Assembly: GCF_001270745.1 (NCBI RefSeq)
Contig: NZ_KQ434752.1
Span: 289,125 to 353,124 of the forward strand
Length of the DNA: 64,000 nucleotides
Direction: 5' to 3'
Origin: Jiangella muralis
GTDB lineage: Bacteria > Actinomycetota > Actinomycetes > Jiangellales > Jiangellaceae
This document shows positions 50,882-60,022 of the stretch, piece by piece (within the stretch, counting starts at the first letter, position 1; each line of letters begins with the position of its first letter). Both the position numbers and the translations under genes were made by a program. The notes beneath the pieces are model-generated. The model was given only the letters and a program-made list of their open reading frames with translations, was not told the DNA's origin and did no database searches.

Positions 50882-53545
50882 TCAGAGAAGGCTTGCCATG
50901 AGTGAGATCTCGCGTTGCTGGACCGCGGTCATCCGCGTGAAGAGCGGATGGTCGTTCCAGGAGTAGGCACCCGGCAGCCCGCCGCCGCTCATCGACTGCA
51001 GCATCGCCGGAATCACCGCGCTCAACTGCCGCAGGTCGCGTGCCTCGACGCCGTCCAGCTCGTACCAGCCCCAGGAGAAGTCCCAGAGTGTGGAGGTCCC
51101 CTTGCCCTGGATGAAGTTCATCCCGTTGAACTCCGGGTACATGATCGGGACGATGCCGTGCTGCGCCGCCCGGGCCGCGAGCTCCTCCCAGTCCGTGTCC
51201 CCGGAGCTGTAGAGCGGCGCGAACCAGTCCAGGCCCGTCATCTCGGCGTCGGCACAGTACTGCTCGACCTGGCCGCACCGCGCCGCCAGCCAGTTGCTCG
51301 TGCCGAGACCGTAATAGTTCGAGTCCGACGTGCCTTCCAGGCCGAAGTTAGCGAAGTAGACCACACCGACCTTGGCCTCCGGGCGCAGCTGCTTGATCGC
51401 GCCGGAGACCGCGCCCAGCTGTCTGGCGAGCAGCAGGGACCGAAAGGCGTCGTGATCGCTCAGCGCCGCCGAGCCCTCTTCCCAGCCGGCCGGGTAGTCC
51501 TGTGGCTCGACGTTGCTGAGCTGCGGGTCGATCTCCTCGATGGCGGCGTAGCTCGCACCCCAAGCCTGGTTGACGGCGTCGAGGCTGCCGTGCCGCTCGA
51601 TGAGCCACTCACGGAACGCCGCGTTGTCCTCCGGGCTGTATCCCGCCAGGCGGCGCGTCCAGACTCCGGTGCTGGCCTCCTCCCCGATGCCCACCGGGAC
51701 CGACCCCGAGCTCGTCGTGTAGAAGAGATCGCCCCACTTCTCCTCGAGCTGCCGATACCACTCGGCCATCGCGTCGCCGAGACGCAGGTCGAGCGGGTCG
51801 ACGTACCCGGCGGCGGCGCCGTCGCCTCCGCTGGTCAGCTCGATCCCGGTGCGGGCGGTCAGGGCCGGACCCTGGTTCGTGAAGTAGAGGGACGGGATCA
51901 CCTTGATGCCGACCTCCCGCGCCAGCTCGAGGCAGCGGATCGTCGGCGTCGTCTCGGCGGGCACGAACTGCGGGAACAGCTGGAGCCAGACGGCCGAGTA
52001 TCCGAGCTCCTTCATGGTCCGCAGGTCGTCCCGGATCTGCTGGTCCGGGTCGCCGGCGAACCGGACGGCGCGGTAGGGGTAGTACCACGCCAGCAGCGGC
52101 ACGTCGCCGGATGCCGGGCCGTAGTCGGCGGCGGCCGAGCGGAGGACGCGCTGCTTGGCTCGCTGGACGTCTCGCCGCAGCCGGCTCGTGGAGACCGACA
52201 CGGTCCGCTTGACCGTCACCACTCCGTCGGGTGTCGAGAGCTTGGCCGTGACCTGGGTGTCCCAGGCCGGGACCTGCACCGCGAGCACGCCGCGGTAGAC
52301 CCGTTCGTTCTCGAGCACCTGGTACGCGGCCAGGAACTCCTCATAGCGGTCCAGCACCTGCGGGACCCGCGGCGGCGCGTCCCCGCCCACGGAGGTGTCG
52401 CCCGGCCACTGCGGATCGGAGTCGATCGGCGTCGGTTCCGACGGCGCCGGCGGATCCGTCGGCTGAGGTTCCGCCGTGACCTCGATGGTCTTCCGCGCCG
52501 ACGTGTTCGGATACCACGCGACACCGTCGCGCACGATGGCCGCGGCGAACACATGGCTCCCCGGGGTCGACGGCGCCGTGATCGTGAAGTCGAACGTCAC
52601 CTCCTGCCCTGGCGCGATCGCCTCGTCCGGGTCGAGGAAGACACGCTGGCTGTCGACGCCGTTCGAGTAGCCTCCGTTGAGATCGGACCAGGGGAAGGCG
52701 TTGGCGCCCTCGCTCCCGAGGCGATCCAGCGCGGCGAGCGTCCAGGTCTGTGTGCTCAGGTTCTTGTAGGTCAGCGAGACCGGCATCGACTGGCCTGTCT
52801 GCAGCTTGTCCGGCAGGCTCAGCGACTGCAGCGACGACTCGCCCGGCACGACGGTCACCGGAACGTCGAGGCTGGCGAAGACCATGCCCGGGTCGAAATG
52901 GTTGAGCGACGCGTCGTTGTGCAGGTTGAGCGTGAACCTCAGCGTGTACTCCCCCGGGCTCATCGGCGCGTACACCACGCTCAGGTCGAGTTCGCCGGAC
53001 GGCGCCACGTTCTGCGCCAGCACCTGCATCGTCTCGGTGCCGACGTCGATGGTCGTCCCGTTGCTGTCGAGCACGACGAGCCGGGCGCTCACCATGCCGA
53101 GCCCGAGCGCCTTCCAGATGGTGTCGCCCGTGTTCGTCACCCGGATGTGGTGGCGCCGGAACGTGTTGTCGAATCTGGAGGTGAGGACCACCGGACCGAA
53201 CGGACCGATCTCGCCGGCGCCGGACTGGCCGCCGAGGTATTCGATGCTCGCCGTCATGGTCCCGGGGGCGAGGGAGTCGAAGAACGTCCCGTCGCCCGCC
53301 TCGAACGCGTTCGCGCTGACGGTCACCGGCGCGTGTCCGCGGGGCGCCCGGACGACGTACTCGATCTCGAGCTGCTCGTACGCGTCGTCCCGCTCGGGAA
53401 TCCGGAACTCTGCCGTGTACTCCCCCACCGACACGGTCTCGGCAGGGCGCGTGCCATTGGCCGCCGCATGACCCCCGGCGAGTGCGGTGACCGGTGCCGC
53501 CATGGCTCCGGCCTGAATCAGACGACGACGGCTGATGGGCCTCAT
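50882..53545 (-). CDS. Tat-exported beta-galactosidase-like (GH42-type) TIM-barrel protein
   Basis: An 887-residue protein. The Tat signal is ISRRRLIQAGAMAAPVTALA, cut near AHAAANG. Residues ~35-340 hold two or three immunoglobulin-like beta domains (VTVSANAFEAGDGTFFDSLA, LDLSVVYAPMSPGEYTLRFT). A Pro/Thr linker leads to a TIM barrel (~410-887): WYYPYRAVRFAGDPDQQIRD, VPVGIGEEASTGVWTRRLAG (possible acid/base Glu), GTSNWLAARCGQVEQYC, IMYPEFNGMNFIQGKG (possible nucleophile Glu). The pattern resembles GH42/GH2-like beta-glycosidases. Its ATG overlaps the GH38 stop (ATGA). Substrate unknown. Confidence 0.75.
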   Translation of the reverse strand: MRPISRRRLIQAGAMAAPVTALAGGHAAANGTRPAETVSVGEYTAEFRIPERDDAYEQLEIEYVVRAPRGHAPVTVSANAFEAGDGTFFDSLAPGTMTASIEYLGGQSGAGEIGPFGPVVLTSRFDNTFRRHHIRVTNTGDTIWKALGLGMVSARLVVLDSNGTTIDVGTETMQVLAQNVAPSGELDLSVVYAPMSPGEYTLRFTLNLHNDASLNHFDPGMVFASLDVPVTVVPGESSLQSLSLPDKLQTGQSMPVSLTYKNLSTQTWTLAALDRLGSEGANAFPWSDLNGGYSNGVDSQRVFLDPDEAIAPGQEVTFDFTITAPSTPGSHVFAAAIVRDGVAWYPNTSARKTIEVTAEPQPTDPPAPSEPTPIDSDPQWPGDTSVGGDAPPRVPQVLDRYEEFLAAYQVLENERVYRGVLAVQVPAWDTQVTAKLSTPDGVVTVKRTVSVSTSRLRRDVQRAKQRVLRSAAADYGPASGDVPLLAWYYPYRAVRFAGDPDQQIRDDLRTMKELGYSAVWLQLFPQFVPAETTPTIRCLELAREVGIKVIPSLYFTNQGPALTARTGIELTSGGDGAAAGYVDPLDLRLGDAMAEWYRQLEEKWGDLFYTTSSGSVPVGIGEEASTGVWTRRLAGYSPEDNAAFREWLIERHGSLDAVNQAWGASYAAIEEIDPQLSNVEPQDYPAGWEEGSAALSDHDAFRSLLLARQLGAVSGAIKQLRPEAKVGVVYFANFGLEGTSDSNYYGLGTSNWLAARCGQVEQYCADAEMTGLDWFAPLYSSGDTDWEELAARAAQHGIVPIMYPEFNGMNFIQGKGTSTLWDFSWGWYELDGVEARDLRQLSAVIPAMLQSMSGGGLPGAYSWNDHPLFTRMTAVQQREISLMASLL

Positions 53546-56500
53546 GACTGTCCTCCAGATGTGGGATGAACGTGATGTGTCGTGCGGCTGGCTTCGCCGC
53601 CGAAGCAGATCGTCCGTACCTGGTGCGCGTGCAGGTCGACGTCGACGACACCGTCGGCGTCCAGGCTCAGCGACTCGAGGACGTCCTCGGTCGCCGTGGC
53701 TGCGGCCGCCCACAGCGGCGCGGTCGCGCCGGCCATGCCCGGGTGTCGCAGCCGTACTCGCGCCGGTCGACCGGCGATCTCCTGCACTCGCGCGGTGACC
53801 CGGGCGCCGTTGCGGCCGGCGAGCAGACTCACCACGACGTTGTCCGGGACGTCGACCTCGGCCAGGTGTCCGGACGTCGGCAAGCTGCGCGGTTCGTCGT
53901 CGCACCGGTCGGTGTGCAGGAGGTCGCCGACCAGCGCCGGGCCGCGCAGATCGCGACCGAGCCGTCCGGCCGCCGCGGCGTCGAATCGCTCCATCGGCTG
54001 GAACGCATATCGCAGGCTGACGTGGCCACCCTGCTGCGCGGGCGTGTTCGTCCACCAGTAGTTGTTCATCACCCACGACAGCAGGGCCCCGTCCGCGGCG
54101 CGGAAGCTCCGCGGCCAACCGGCTCGGACGATGTCGGAGCAGGTGAACAGCGGCGCGTCGGCGGACGACCAGGCGACGGTCAGTGCGTCGGAGCTGACCG
54201 TGACGGCATTCTGGATGGTCAGCCATTCGTTGCAGGCACCGGCTTGGTGATCCGTGGCGGGGTTGACCCAGCCTTGTTGCCGGTCGTAGCGGAAGGTGGG
54301 TTCGGTCGGCGCGAACGGGAACGCCACGTAGACAGACTCTTTGGCCAGGGTGGGTTCCTTGTCGATGCTGACCCGCACGTCGACGCGGTCGGTGTCGTCG
54401 TGCAGTTCCACCTCGACGTCGACGTGCGGCAGGGTGGGCGCCGATCCGCTGGAGGTGATCACCCAGCCCCATGGGGTCCGCCGGACGGCCGCCGCCCGCA
54501 TGGTGGCCGGCTGCACCGTCAGGTCCGGCAGCGGAAGCGTCGGGTCGTAGCCGTAGATGCTGCTGATCTCGTCGGGGTCGAGACCTCGCCGCTCGGCGCT
54601 GCCGCCGCCGGTCACGTACAGCACCTGACCCAGCGACCAGCCCTTGTCGTCGGCCAGCAGTTCGGTGCCGAGCGCTCGATGGTAGAGGCTGGTCACGGCA
54701 CCCGACCGCGGATCGAGACGCACCGTGTAGTGCGGCGTCTCGAGCGTCCCTGGAACGTCGGCGACCCGTCGCGGTGACTCGCCGCTCACGCTTCGGAGCG
54801 GCAGGAGGCGGTAGCCGAACGGTGGCAGGTTCGCCACCTTGGCCCGGACCCGGCGCAGGCCGTCCACCGCCGGCGCGGCCTGGTCGAGTTCGAGGACCCG
54901 TCCTGTGTCGTCGACGATCTCCTGGCTCTCCTCGATCTCCAGGTCGACGATGACGTCACGCGCCCAGCTCACGGCGTTCACGACCAGCACCGACGGCACC
55001 GCGTCGGTCGTGATCCGCTCGGCGAGCTGACTCAGCGCGCGATGCATCTCGTCGGTCGCCACCCGGTGCCCGCGTTCGATCCGTGCCACCTTCCAGTCCA
55101 GCTGGTCGTGGCTGTGGCGGGAGTGCGGGCGCGAGGTCGCGTGCGCCGACGTCCAGGTGTGTTCCGAACCGACCAGCACGCATTCCCATGCCTCGTCGAG
55201 CGCGGCGACGTCGGGGACGAGACCGTCGCCGCCTGCGGCGGCCAGCGTGGCGGCGGCCTCGACCATGGGCAGCATGGCCTGGGTCCGCCGGAGAACGGCC
55301 ATCGCTCGCGCCTGGGTGCCGACGCCGTCCTCCCAGTAGCTGCCGCCGTCGCCATCGACGAGCGGGAGCCGGTCAAGGAGCGGCCGGACCGCGTCGAAGT
55401 AGTCGGCGACGGTGGAGAACCGGAGCTTGGGCCACTCGTAGTGAGCGTTCCATCGGCCGACGAAGTCGGCGTACCCGTGCGACAGATCCTCGTTGTCAGC
55501 GTGGGTGCCCACCAGTGGCAGGTCGCTCGGCAGGTAGTCGGACCGCTCGTAGCGGCGCAGCAGCGCCGACAGGCCCTGCGCAGTCCCGGCGACCGTGGGC
55601 GGGTCGGCGCAGACGAAGCGGAGCTGGCTGTAGGAGTCGGAGAAGAAGGCGAGCACGCTGGCGCCATCAGGCCCCCTCCACCGCACCGGCGACAGCAGGT
55701 GCAACGTGTCGCTGTCGGCGTTGCCACCGCGGGTGTGGTTGGAGATGCCCATGAAGGCGTCGATACCGGCCGCCGCAAGGATCGACGGCAACGCCGACGT
55801 GTACGACGGCACGTCGGTCAGGTTGGCGTAGTCGACGGCGACGCCGTGCTCGCGGCGCAGGCGGGCAGAGAAGTACAACGCCCGGTACAGATCCTCCAGC
55901 CCTGCCACGCCTGACAGCAGAAGTGCCCAGAACGCGTTGACCGACAGACGTCCCGTCCGCAAGGCGCGCATCGCGTCCTGGGCACGCTGCCCGCCGCGCG
56001 AACGCAGGAACTGCTCGATGACGAACGACCCGTCGACTGAGAACGCGTAGTCGGCGTGGTTGCGCACGATGCCCACGGCCTTGTCGACGTTGCGGCTATG
56101 CAACTCGATCACCTTCGCCTGGGCGTCGGTGTAGCCGATGTCGAGGTGGACGTGCGGCAGCAGGTGGACGGTCCACTTGCGGGCCGGCTCGACCTCGGTC
56201 GTCACCTGGTGGGCCCCGGCGCCGGTGCGCACGGTCACCTCTGCCTGTGCCGGGCCGGTGAGCTCCGGGACCCGACACCGCAGACGGACGTCGCCGAACT
56301 CGCGGCCGGCGACGTCGTGACGCGACTCGAACGAGCCGATCCGGACGTCGACGTACGCATGGCGCAGGTCCGGCACGTTCTCGATCACGACATCTGCCAG
56401 CTCATCGACATGGCCGGCCTGGTCACGAACGTACAGTGGCAGCATCGCCACCGTGATCCGCGGTTCGGAGGGCGCCGCCGCGGTGCGCAAGGCGAGCCGA

Positions 56501-57042
56501 TGCCAGTGCAGCGTGCTGCCGAACCAGGACTCGAGATCCGGCCGCTGTTGCCGACGTAGCTCCGCAGGATCAGGGCGTTCGGCAGCCACGGTGGTGATGA
56601 CGAGGCGGTTGTCACCCTCGACTACACAGCCGGGCGGTAGCCACAGCGAGCGGTCGATCACTCCCGCCACCGGACTCGGTGTGGCGGGCGCGTGCGCGCG
56701 GTCGTCGCGTCGTGCGAGCGGCAGCACCAGAGCCTGCCGCCCGTTGACGTCGACCAGGAGATCCGGGCATGGCCCACTGCCTTCCATGCCCTCGATGTCG
56801 AGAACGTGCCAGCCGTCGGCGGCCGGCGACGCCCGGAACTCAATCGTGGCCGATAGCTCCCTGAACCCGGTCGCCGCGTTGAGTGGACCGGGATGTAGCC
56901 GCGGCCAGTCGGTGGCGGGATCGGACACTCCGACCACGAAGACCGGTTCTGCGGCGGCCGCGTCCTGGAACCAGGCGGCGCTGAAGCGCCAGTTGGGCGG
57001 CTGTGGCCCGCTGATCTCCCAGAGCTGGTCGGTCATCGTCAC
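53542..57042 (-). CDS. GH38-family alpha-mannosidase-like glycoside hydrolase
   Basis: A 1,166-residue cytoplasmic enzyme without a signal peptide. The family zinc motif is HLLPHVHLDIGYTDAQAKVI near residue 300 (HxHxD). After an N-terminal beta domain (~1-290), the catalytic region spans ~300-660 (LSVNAFWALLLSGVAGLEDL, DAFMGISNHTRGGNADSDTL, LVGTHADNEDLSHGYADF), and beta-sandwich domains follow (MVEAAATLAAAG onward). GH38 enzymes remove alpha-mannose. The GTG start overlaps the UxuA-like stop. It probably acts on imported oligosaccharides brought in by the ABC importer. Length is usual for large GH38 members. Confidence 0.85.
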   Translation of the reverse strand: MTMTDQLWEISGPQPPNWRFSAAWFQDAAAAEPVFVVGVSDPATDWPRLHPGPLNAATGFRELSATIEFRASPAADGWHVLDIEGMEGSGPCPDLLVDVNGRQALVLPLARRDDRAHAPATPSPVAGVIDRSLWLPPGCVVEGDNRLVITTVAAERPDPAELRRQQRPDLESWFGSTLHWHRLALRTAAAPSEPRITVAMLPLYVRDQAGHVDELADVVIENVPDLRHAYVDVRIGSFESRHDVAGREFGDVRLRCRVPELTGPAQAEVTVRTGAGAHQVTTEVEPARKWTVHLLPHVHLDIGYTDAQAKVIELHSRNVDKAVGIVRNHADYAFSVDGSFVIEQFLRSRGGQRAQDAMRALRTGRLSVNAFWALLLSGVAGLEDLYRALYFSARLRREHGVAVDYANLTDVPSYTSALPSILAAAGIDAFMGISNHTRGGNADSDTLHLLSPVRWRGPDGASVLAFFSDSYSQLRFVCADPPTVAGTAQGLSALLRRYERSDYLPSDLPLVGTHADNEDLSHGYADFVGRWNAHYEWPKLRFSTVADYFDAVRPLLDRLPLVDGDGGSYWEDGVGTQARAMAVLRRTQAMLPMVEAAATLAAAGGDGLVPDVAALDEAWECVLVGSEHTWTSAHATSRPHSRHSHDQLDWKVARIERGHRVATDEMHRALSQLAERITTDAVPSVLVVNAVSWARDVIVDLEIEESQEIVDDTGRVLELDQAAPAVDGLRRVRAKVANLPPFGYRLLPLRSVSGESPRRVADVPGTLETPHYTVRLDPRSGAVTSLYHRALGTELLADDKGWSLGQVLYVTGGGSAERRGLDPDEISSIYGYDPTLPLPDLTVQPATMRAAAVRRTPWGWVITSSGSAPTLPHVDVEVELHDDTDRVDVRVSIDKEPTLAKESVYVAFPFAPTEPTFRYDRQQGWVNPATDHQAGACNEWLTIQNAVTVSSDALTVAWSSADAPLFTCSDIVRAGWPRSFRAADGALLSWVMNNYWWTNTPAQQGGHVSLRYAFQPMERFDAAAAGRLGRDLRGPALVGDLLHTDRCDDEPRSLPTSGHLAEVDVPDNVVVSLLAGRNGARVTARVQEIAGRPARVRLRHPGMAGATAPLWAAAATATEDVLESLSLDADGVVDVDLHAHQVRTICFGGEASRTTHHVHPTSGGQS

Positions 57043-58088
57043 GATCTCCCCGGGCCGTCGAGGTCAAGTGTGTGCAAGATGCCCTGCAGGTAGCCGATCG
57101 CATGTGCTCTGGCCCGGCTGTTGTAGGCCTCGGGTGAGGTGTCCGCCCAGGTGTCCGGGTCGCCGATCATGGCCGGCACGTGGTCGTCGATGATGAACCC
57201 GTCGAAGCCGTTGTCGGCAAGACGGCGGATCACCTGCGCGGGGCGGTAGTTGCCCTCACCGAGGAAGCACTCCGTGAATGCTGGCACCGTGCCTTGAACG
57301 TCGCGGAAGTGGACGTAGGCGATCCCTCCGAGCGGACCGAAGAAGTCGATCACCTCGTTGACGCTGCGTTCGCCATCCATCTCCGAGACGGTGCCCAGGC
57401 AGAGGTTGAGGCCCCATGCCGGGCTACCGCCGGACAGCTCGTAGGCCCGCTTGAGACCACCGGGACTGGTAAAGGCGCGCGCGATCCCGCCGAGTGGCTC
57501 GTCGACCGGCGGATCGTCGGGGTGCAGTGCCAGCCGGACGCCGACCTCCTCCGCCACGGGCAGGACCGATTCGAGAAACACCTGGTAGTTCGCCCACACG
57601 TGGTCCAGCGTCATTGTCGTGTCGAACCCCGCGGGTGCGAGTTTGTAGTCGGCCAGCGCGTTCCCTGTGTCCGGCACCCTGGTCAGGTCGAAAGCCGTCA
57701 CAAGCGCCCCACCGCGACCGGCAGCGCGTAGATCGGTACGCCACACGTAGCCAGGCATGAAGTGATGGCCCAGCACGCCGATGCCGACCGCAGCCAGGTT
57801 GCGGATGGTCCGCTGGTAGTTCTCCAACTGCTCATCGCGACCCGGCAGGCCGAACAGCACCTTGTCCCAGTGCCATAGCGGGACGTTCTCCAGGCCTTCG
57901 ACAACGAGCCCGTACGAGTCGCAGTGCCTGACCAAGGCGGCCAGCTCGTCCACCGTCCAGTAGCCCGGCGTGCCGGGCAGGTTGGTCGGTGTATGGAACT
58001 GCACACCGGTCAGGCCAAGCTGCTGGGCGAAGACCGCCACGCTGTCGTCGAACTCATCGATGTGGCCCAGGGCCAAGCGCAGTGCCAT
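57039..58088 (-). CDS. Mannonate dehydratase (UxuA-like) family TIM-barrel enzyme
   Basis: A 349-residue protein of the UxuA/xylose-isomerase-like superfamily. LTGVQFHTPTNLPGTPGYWT is an unusual start; then VVEGLENVPLWHWDKVLFGL, LAAVGIGVLGHHFMPGYVWR, VRLALHPDDPPVDEPLGGIA (HPDD metal site), GLNLCLGTVSEMD and FRDVQGTVPAFTECFLGEGN, with DGFIIDDHVPAMIGDPD at the end. UxuA dehydrates D-mannonate to 2-keto-3-deoxygluconate. GGGGAGGTGATGTCTC precedes the ATG, and the gene overlaps GH38 by 4 nt. Actual substrate could be another hexonate. Confidence 0.85.
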   Translation of the reverse strand: MALRLALGHIDEFDDSVAVFAQQLGLTGVQFHTPTNLPGTPGYWTVDELAALVRHCDSYGLVVEGLENVPLWHWDKVLFGLPGRDEQLENYQRTIRNLAAVGIGVLGHHFMPGYVWRTDLRAAGRGGALVTAFDLTRVPDTGNALADYKLAPAGFDTTMTLDHVWANYQVFLESVLPVAEEVGVRLALHPDDPPVDEPLGGIARAFTSPGGLKRAYELSGGSPAWGLNLCLGTVSEMDGERSVNEVIDFFGPLGGIAYVHFRDVQGTVPAFTECFLGEGNYRPAQVIRRLADNGFDGFIIDDHVPAMIGDPDTWADTSPEAYNSRARAHAIGYLQGILHTLDLDGPGRS

Positions 58089-58167
58089 GAGACATCACCT
58101 CCCCGGTCGATGTCGGCGGAATCGGTGTAGTCGGGCTCTCAGGGGCGCATGCCGGCCGGCCGGAGAG

Positions 58168-59028
58168 CTATTTGAGCGCGCCCGCGACCAGGCCACGCAT
58201 CAGGCTCCTGTTCATGAAGATGAAGAGCACGAGTGGCGGAAGAGTCGAGATCAACAGGCCGGCGGTGAGCACGACGGCTGAGGACGACTGGGCGAACGAT
58301 GACTCCAGCAGCGACACACCGACCGTCAGCGTGCGCCGTTGCGGATCCTGGATGAGGATCAGTGAGAACAGGAGGTCGTTCCACAGTGTCAATGCGGTCA
58401 GAGCGGTGAGCGTCGCCATGGCGGGCCTGGCAAGCGGAATAGCGATGCTGACGAACCTCCGCGGCGCCGAAGCCCCATCGACCTCAGCGGCCTGCAGGAT
58501 CTCGCGGGGGACGGCACGAAAATAGGTCGTCATCATGTAGATGCCGAACGGGCTGGACAGCGACACGTACACGAGCACGAGGCCCAGGTAGGAGTTGAGC
58601 AGGCCCAGATCGAGGGTCACCTTGAAGATCGGCGTGATGAGCACCGTCGACGGCAGTGCCAGCAGGAAGAGCGCGGTGAGGGTGCCGAAGCGTCCGACGC
58701 GGGCGGGAAGGCCAAGGTGCACCAGGGCGAACGCGGCCATCGACGAGACGAGGACGGTGACCGCGACCGAGATCGACACGACGATGAGGGAGTTGACTGC
58801 CAGACGCCCCAGACCGGCGGCCTGCCAGGCGTCCTGGAGGTTCTGGAACGTGATCTCCCGCGGAACCGCCAGCGATCCACGGCCGTAGTCGGACTGCGTG
58901 CGCAACGCCGTGACGAGCGCGTAGAGCAGCGGGAACGCGGTGGTGACGCCGACGAGCGCGAGCATCACCGTCGCGGGGAGCATGCGCAGCCGCTGGCCCC
59001 GCGCTCTCGTGGCCACCGCGGTGCTCAT
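58168..59028 (-). CDS. Carbohydrate ABC transporter permease (MalG-type)
   Basis: A 286-residue inner-membrane permease with six spans: MLALVGVTTAFPLLYALVTA near the N-terminus, SLIVVSISVAVTVLVSSMAA, and the EAA loop motif EVDGASAPRRFVSIAIPLAR (~190) that contacts the ATPase. The C-terminal FIFMNRSLMRGLVAGALK is typical of MalG-like subunits. It overlaps the other permease by ATGA. The importer has no ATPase gene here; a shared MsiK-type ATPase is the usual solution in actinomycetes. Confidence 0.92.
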   Translation of the reverse strand: MSTAVATRARGQRLRMLPATVMLALVGVTTAFPLLYALVTALRTQSDYGRGSLAVPREITFQNLQDAWQAAGLGRLAVNSLIVVSISVAVTVLVSSMAAFALVHLGLPARVGRFGTLTALFLLALPSTVLITPIFKVTLDLGLLNSYLGLVLVYVSLSSPFGIYMMTTYFRAVPREILQAAEVDGASAPRRFVSIAIPLARPAMATLTALTALTLWNDLLFSLILIQDPQRRTLTVGVSLLESSFAQSSSAVVLTAGLLISTLPPLVLFIFMNRSLMRGLVAGALK

Positions 59029-59969
59029 GCCTCATCACCACGGGCGATCAGCCGCAACTGGATGACCGCCAGGACGGCGACGAGGAGCAGGACGGAGGTG
59101 CCGAGCGCGGCGGAGTAGCCGAAGTCGAAGTTCTCGAAGGCCGCCTGATAGATGTACAGGTCGATCGTTGTGCTCCGATGTCCCGGACCACCGCTGGTCA
59201 GCGTGAACAGGAGCGGGAACATGGCGGTGAAGAAGGAGATGAGCACGAAGAGTGACCAGAACACGGCCACCGGCCGCAGGTGCGGGATCGTCACGTGACG
59301 GACTCGCTGCAAGGTGCTCGCCCCGTCGATGGCCGCCGCTTCGTAGAGCTCGTCGTCAAGGCTGGCCAGCCCGGCACCATAGAAGAGCGTCCCCAGGCCA
59401 AGGGCTCCCCACAGTGCGATGGTGAGGAAAGCGGGCATGACCGTGTGTGGTTCGGCGAGCCACTCGGTAGCGAGGCCGCCGAGCCCGATCGCCCCCAGCA
59501 ACTCGTTGACCGGGCCGTCGAGGCGCAGCACCAGAGAGAAGTAGAGGCCGATGATGGCCGGCGACAGCAGGATCGGAATCACCAGGGCGAGCCGGATCGC
59601 CCGCCCCAGCCACATGCCCTCGTGTACGAGGATCGCAATCGCCATCGGGAGGAAGATCCAGAGCGGCAGCGTCAGCACGAGCAAGCCGGTGTTCTTGATC
59701 GCCTCCAGCGCCACCGGATCGCTCAGGAGCCGGGCATAGTTGTCGACGCCGACGAAGGTGGGGGGTTCGATACCGTCCCACTCCGTGAGACTGTAGTACC
59801 CGGCGTACACGAACGGCAGCACCCGGAAGACGGCAAGGATCGCGACGGCGGGCGCCAAGAACAACACCGCCGGCGCCCATCGCACCCACCGCCGCCTCGA
59901 CGCCGGCCGCCTACTGTGCGCCGCTTCCTCCGCCGCCGGACGCTGCAGCGACATGTGTGTCGACACCAT
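59025..59969 (-). CDS. Carbohydrate ABC transporter permease (MalF-type)
   Basis: A permease of about 314 residues with six spans (WAPAVLFLAPAVAILAVFRV; LVLTLPLWIFLPMAIAILVH; LALVIPILLSPAIIGLYFSL) and the EAA loop YEAAAIDGASTLQRVRHVTI. The N-terminal Arg/Ala-rich ~35 residues are cytoplasmic. Start is undecided: AGGAGG abuts the ATG at 59969, and the ATG at 59954 is 15 nt from it; either is compatible with the family. It follows the binding-protein gene by 53 nt and pairs with the MalG-type gene. Confidence 0.9.
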   Translation of the reverse strand: MVSTHMSLQRPAAEEAAHSRRPASRRRWVRWAPAVLFLAPAVAILAVFRVLPFVYAGYYSLTEWDGIEPPTFVGVDNYARLLSDPVALEAIKNTGLLVLTLPLWIFLPMAIAILVHEGMWLGRAIRLALVIPILLSPAIIGLYFSLVLRLDGPVNELLGAIGLGGLATEWLAEPHTVMPAFLTIALWGALGLGTLFYGAGLASLDDELYEAAAIDGASTLQRVRHVTIPHLRPVAVFWSLFVLISFFTAMFPLLFTLTSGGPGHRSTTIDLYIYQAAFENFDFGYSAALGTSVLLLVAVLAVIQLRLIARGDEA

Positions 59970-60022
59970 CCTCCTAGCCCTCCGCTCGATCGCCTCGGCC
60001 CTCGACCCGTGCGCCAGCCGCG

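Noticed and set aside
50915-53569. An 884-codon plus-strand frame opposite the Tat-exported glycosidase
   Set aside because: Low-complexity Arg/Val/Asp-rich shadow; the minus strand has a Tat signal and a coherent domain order.
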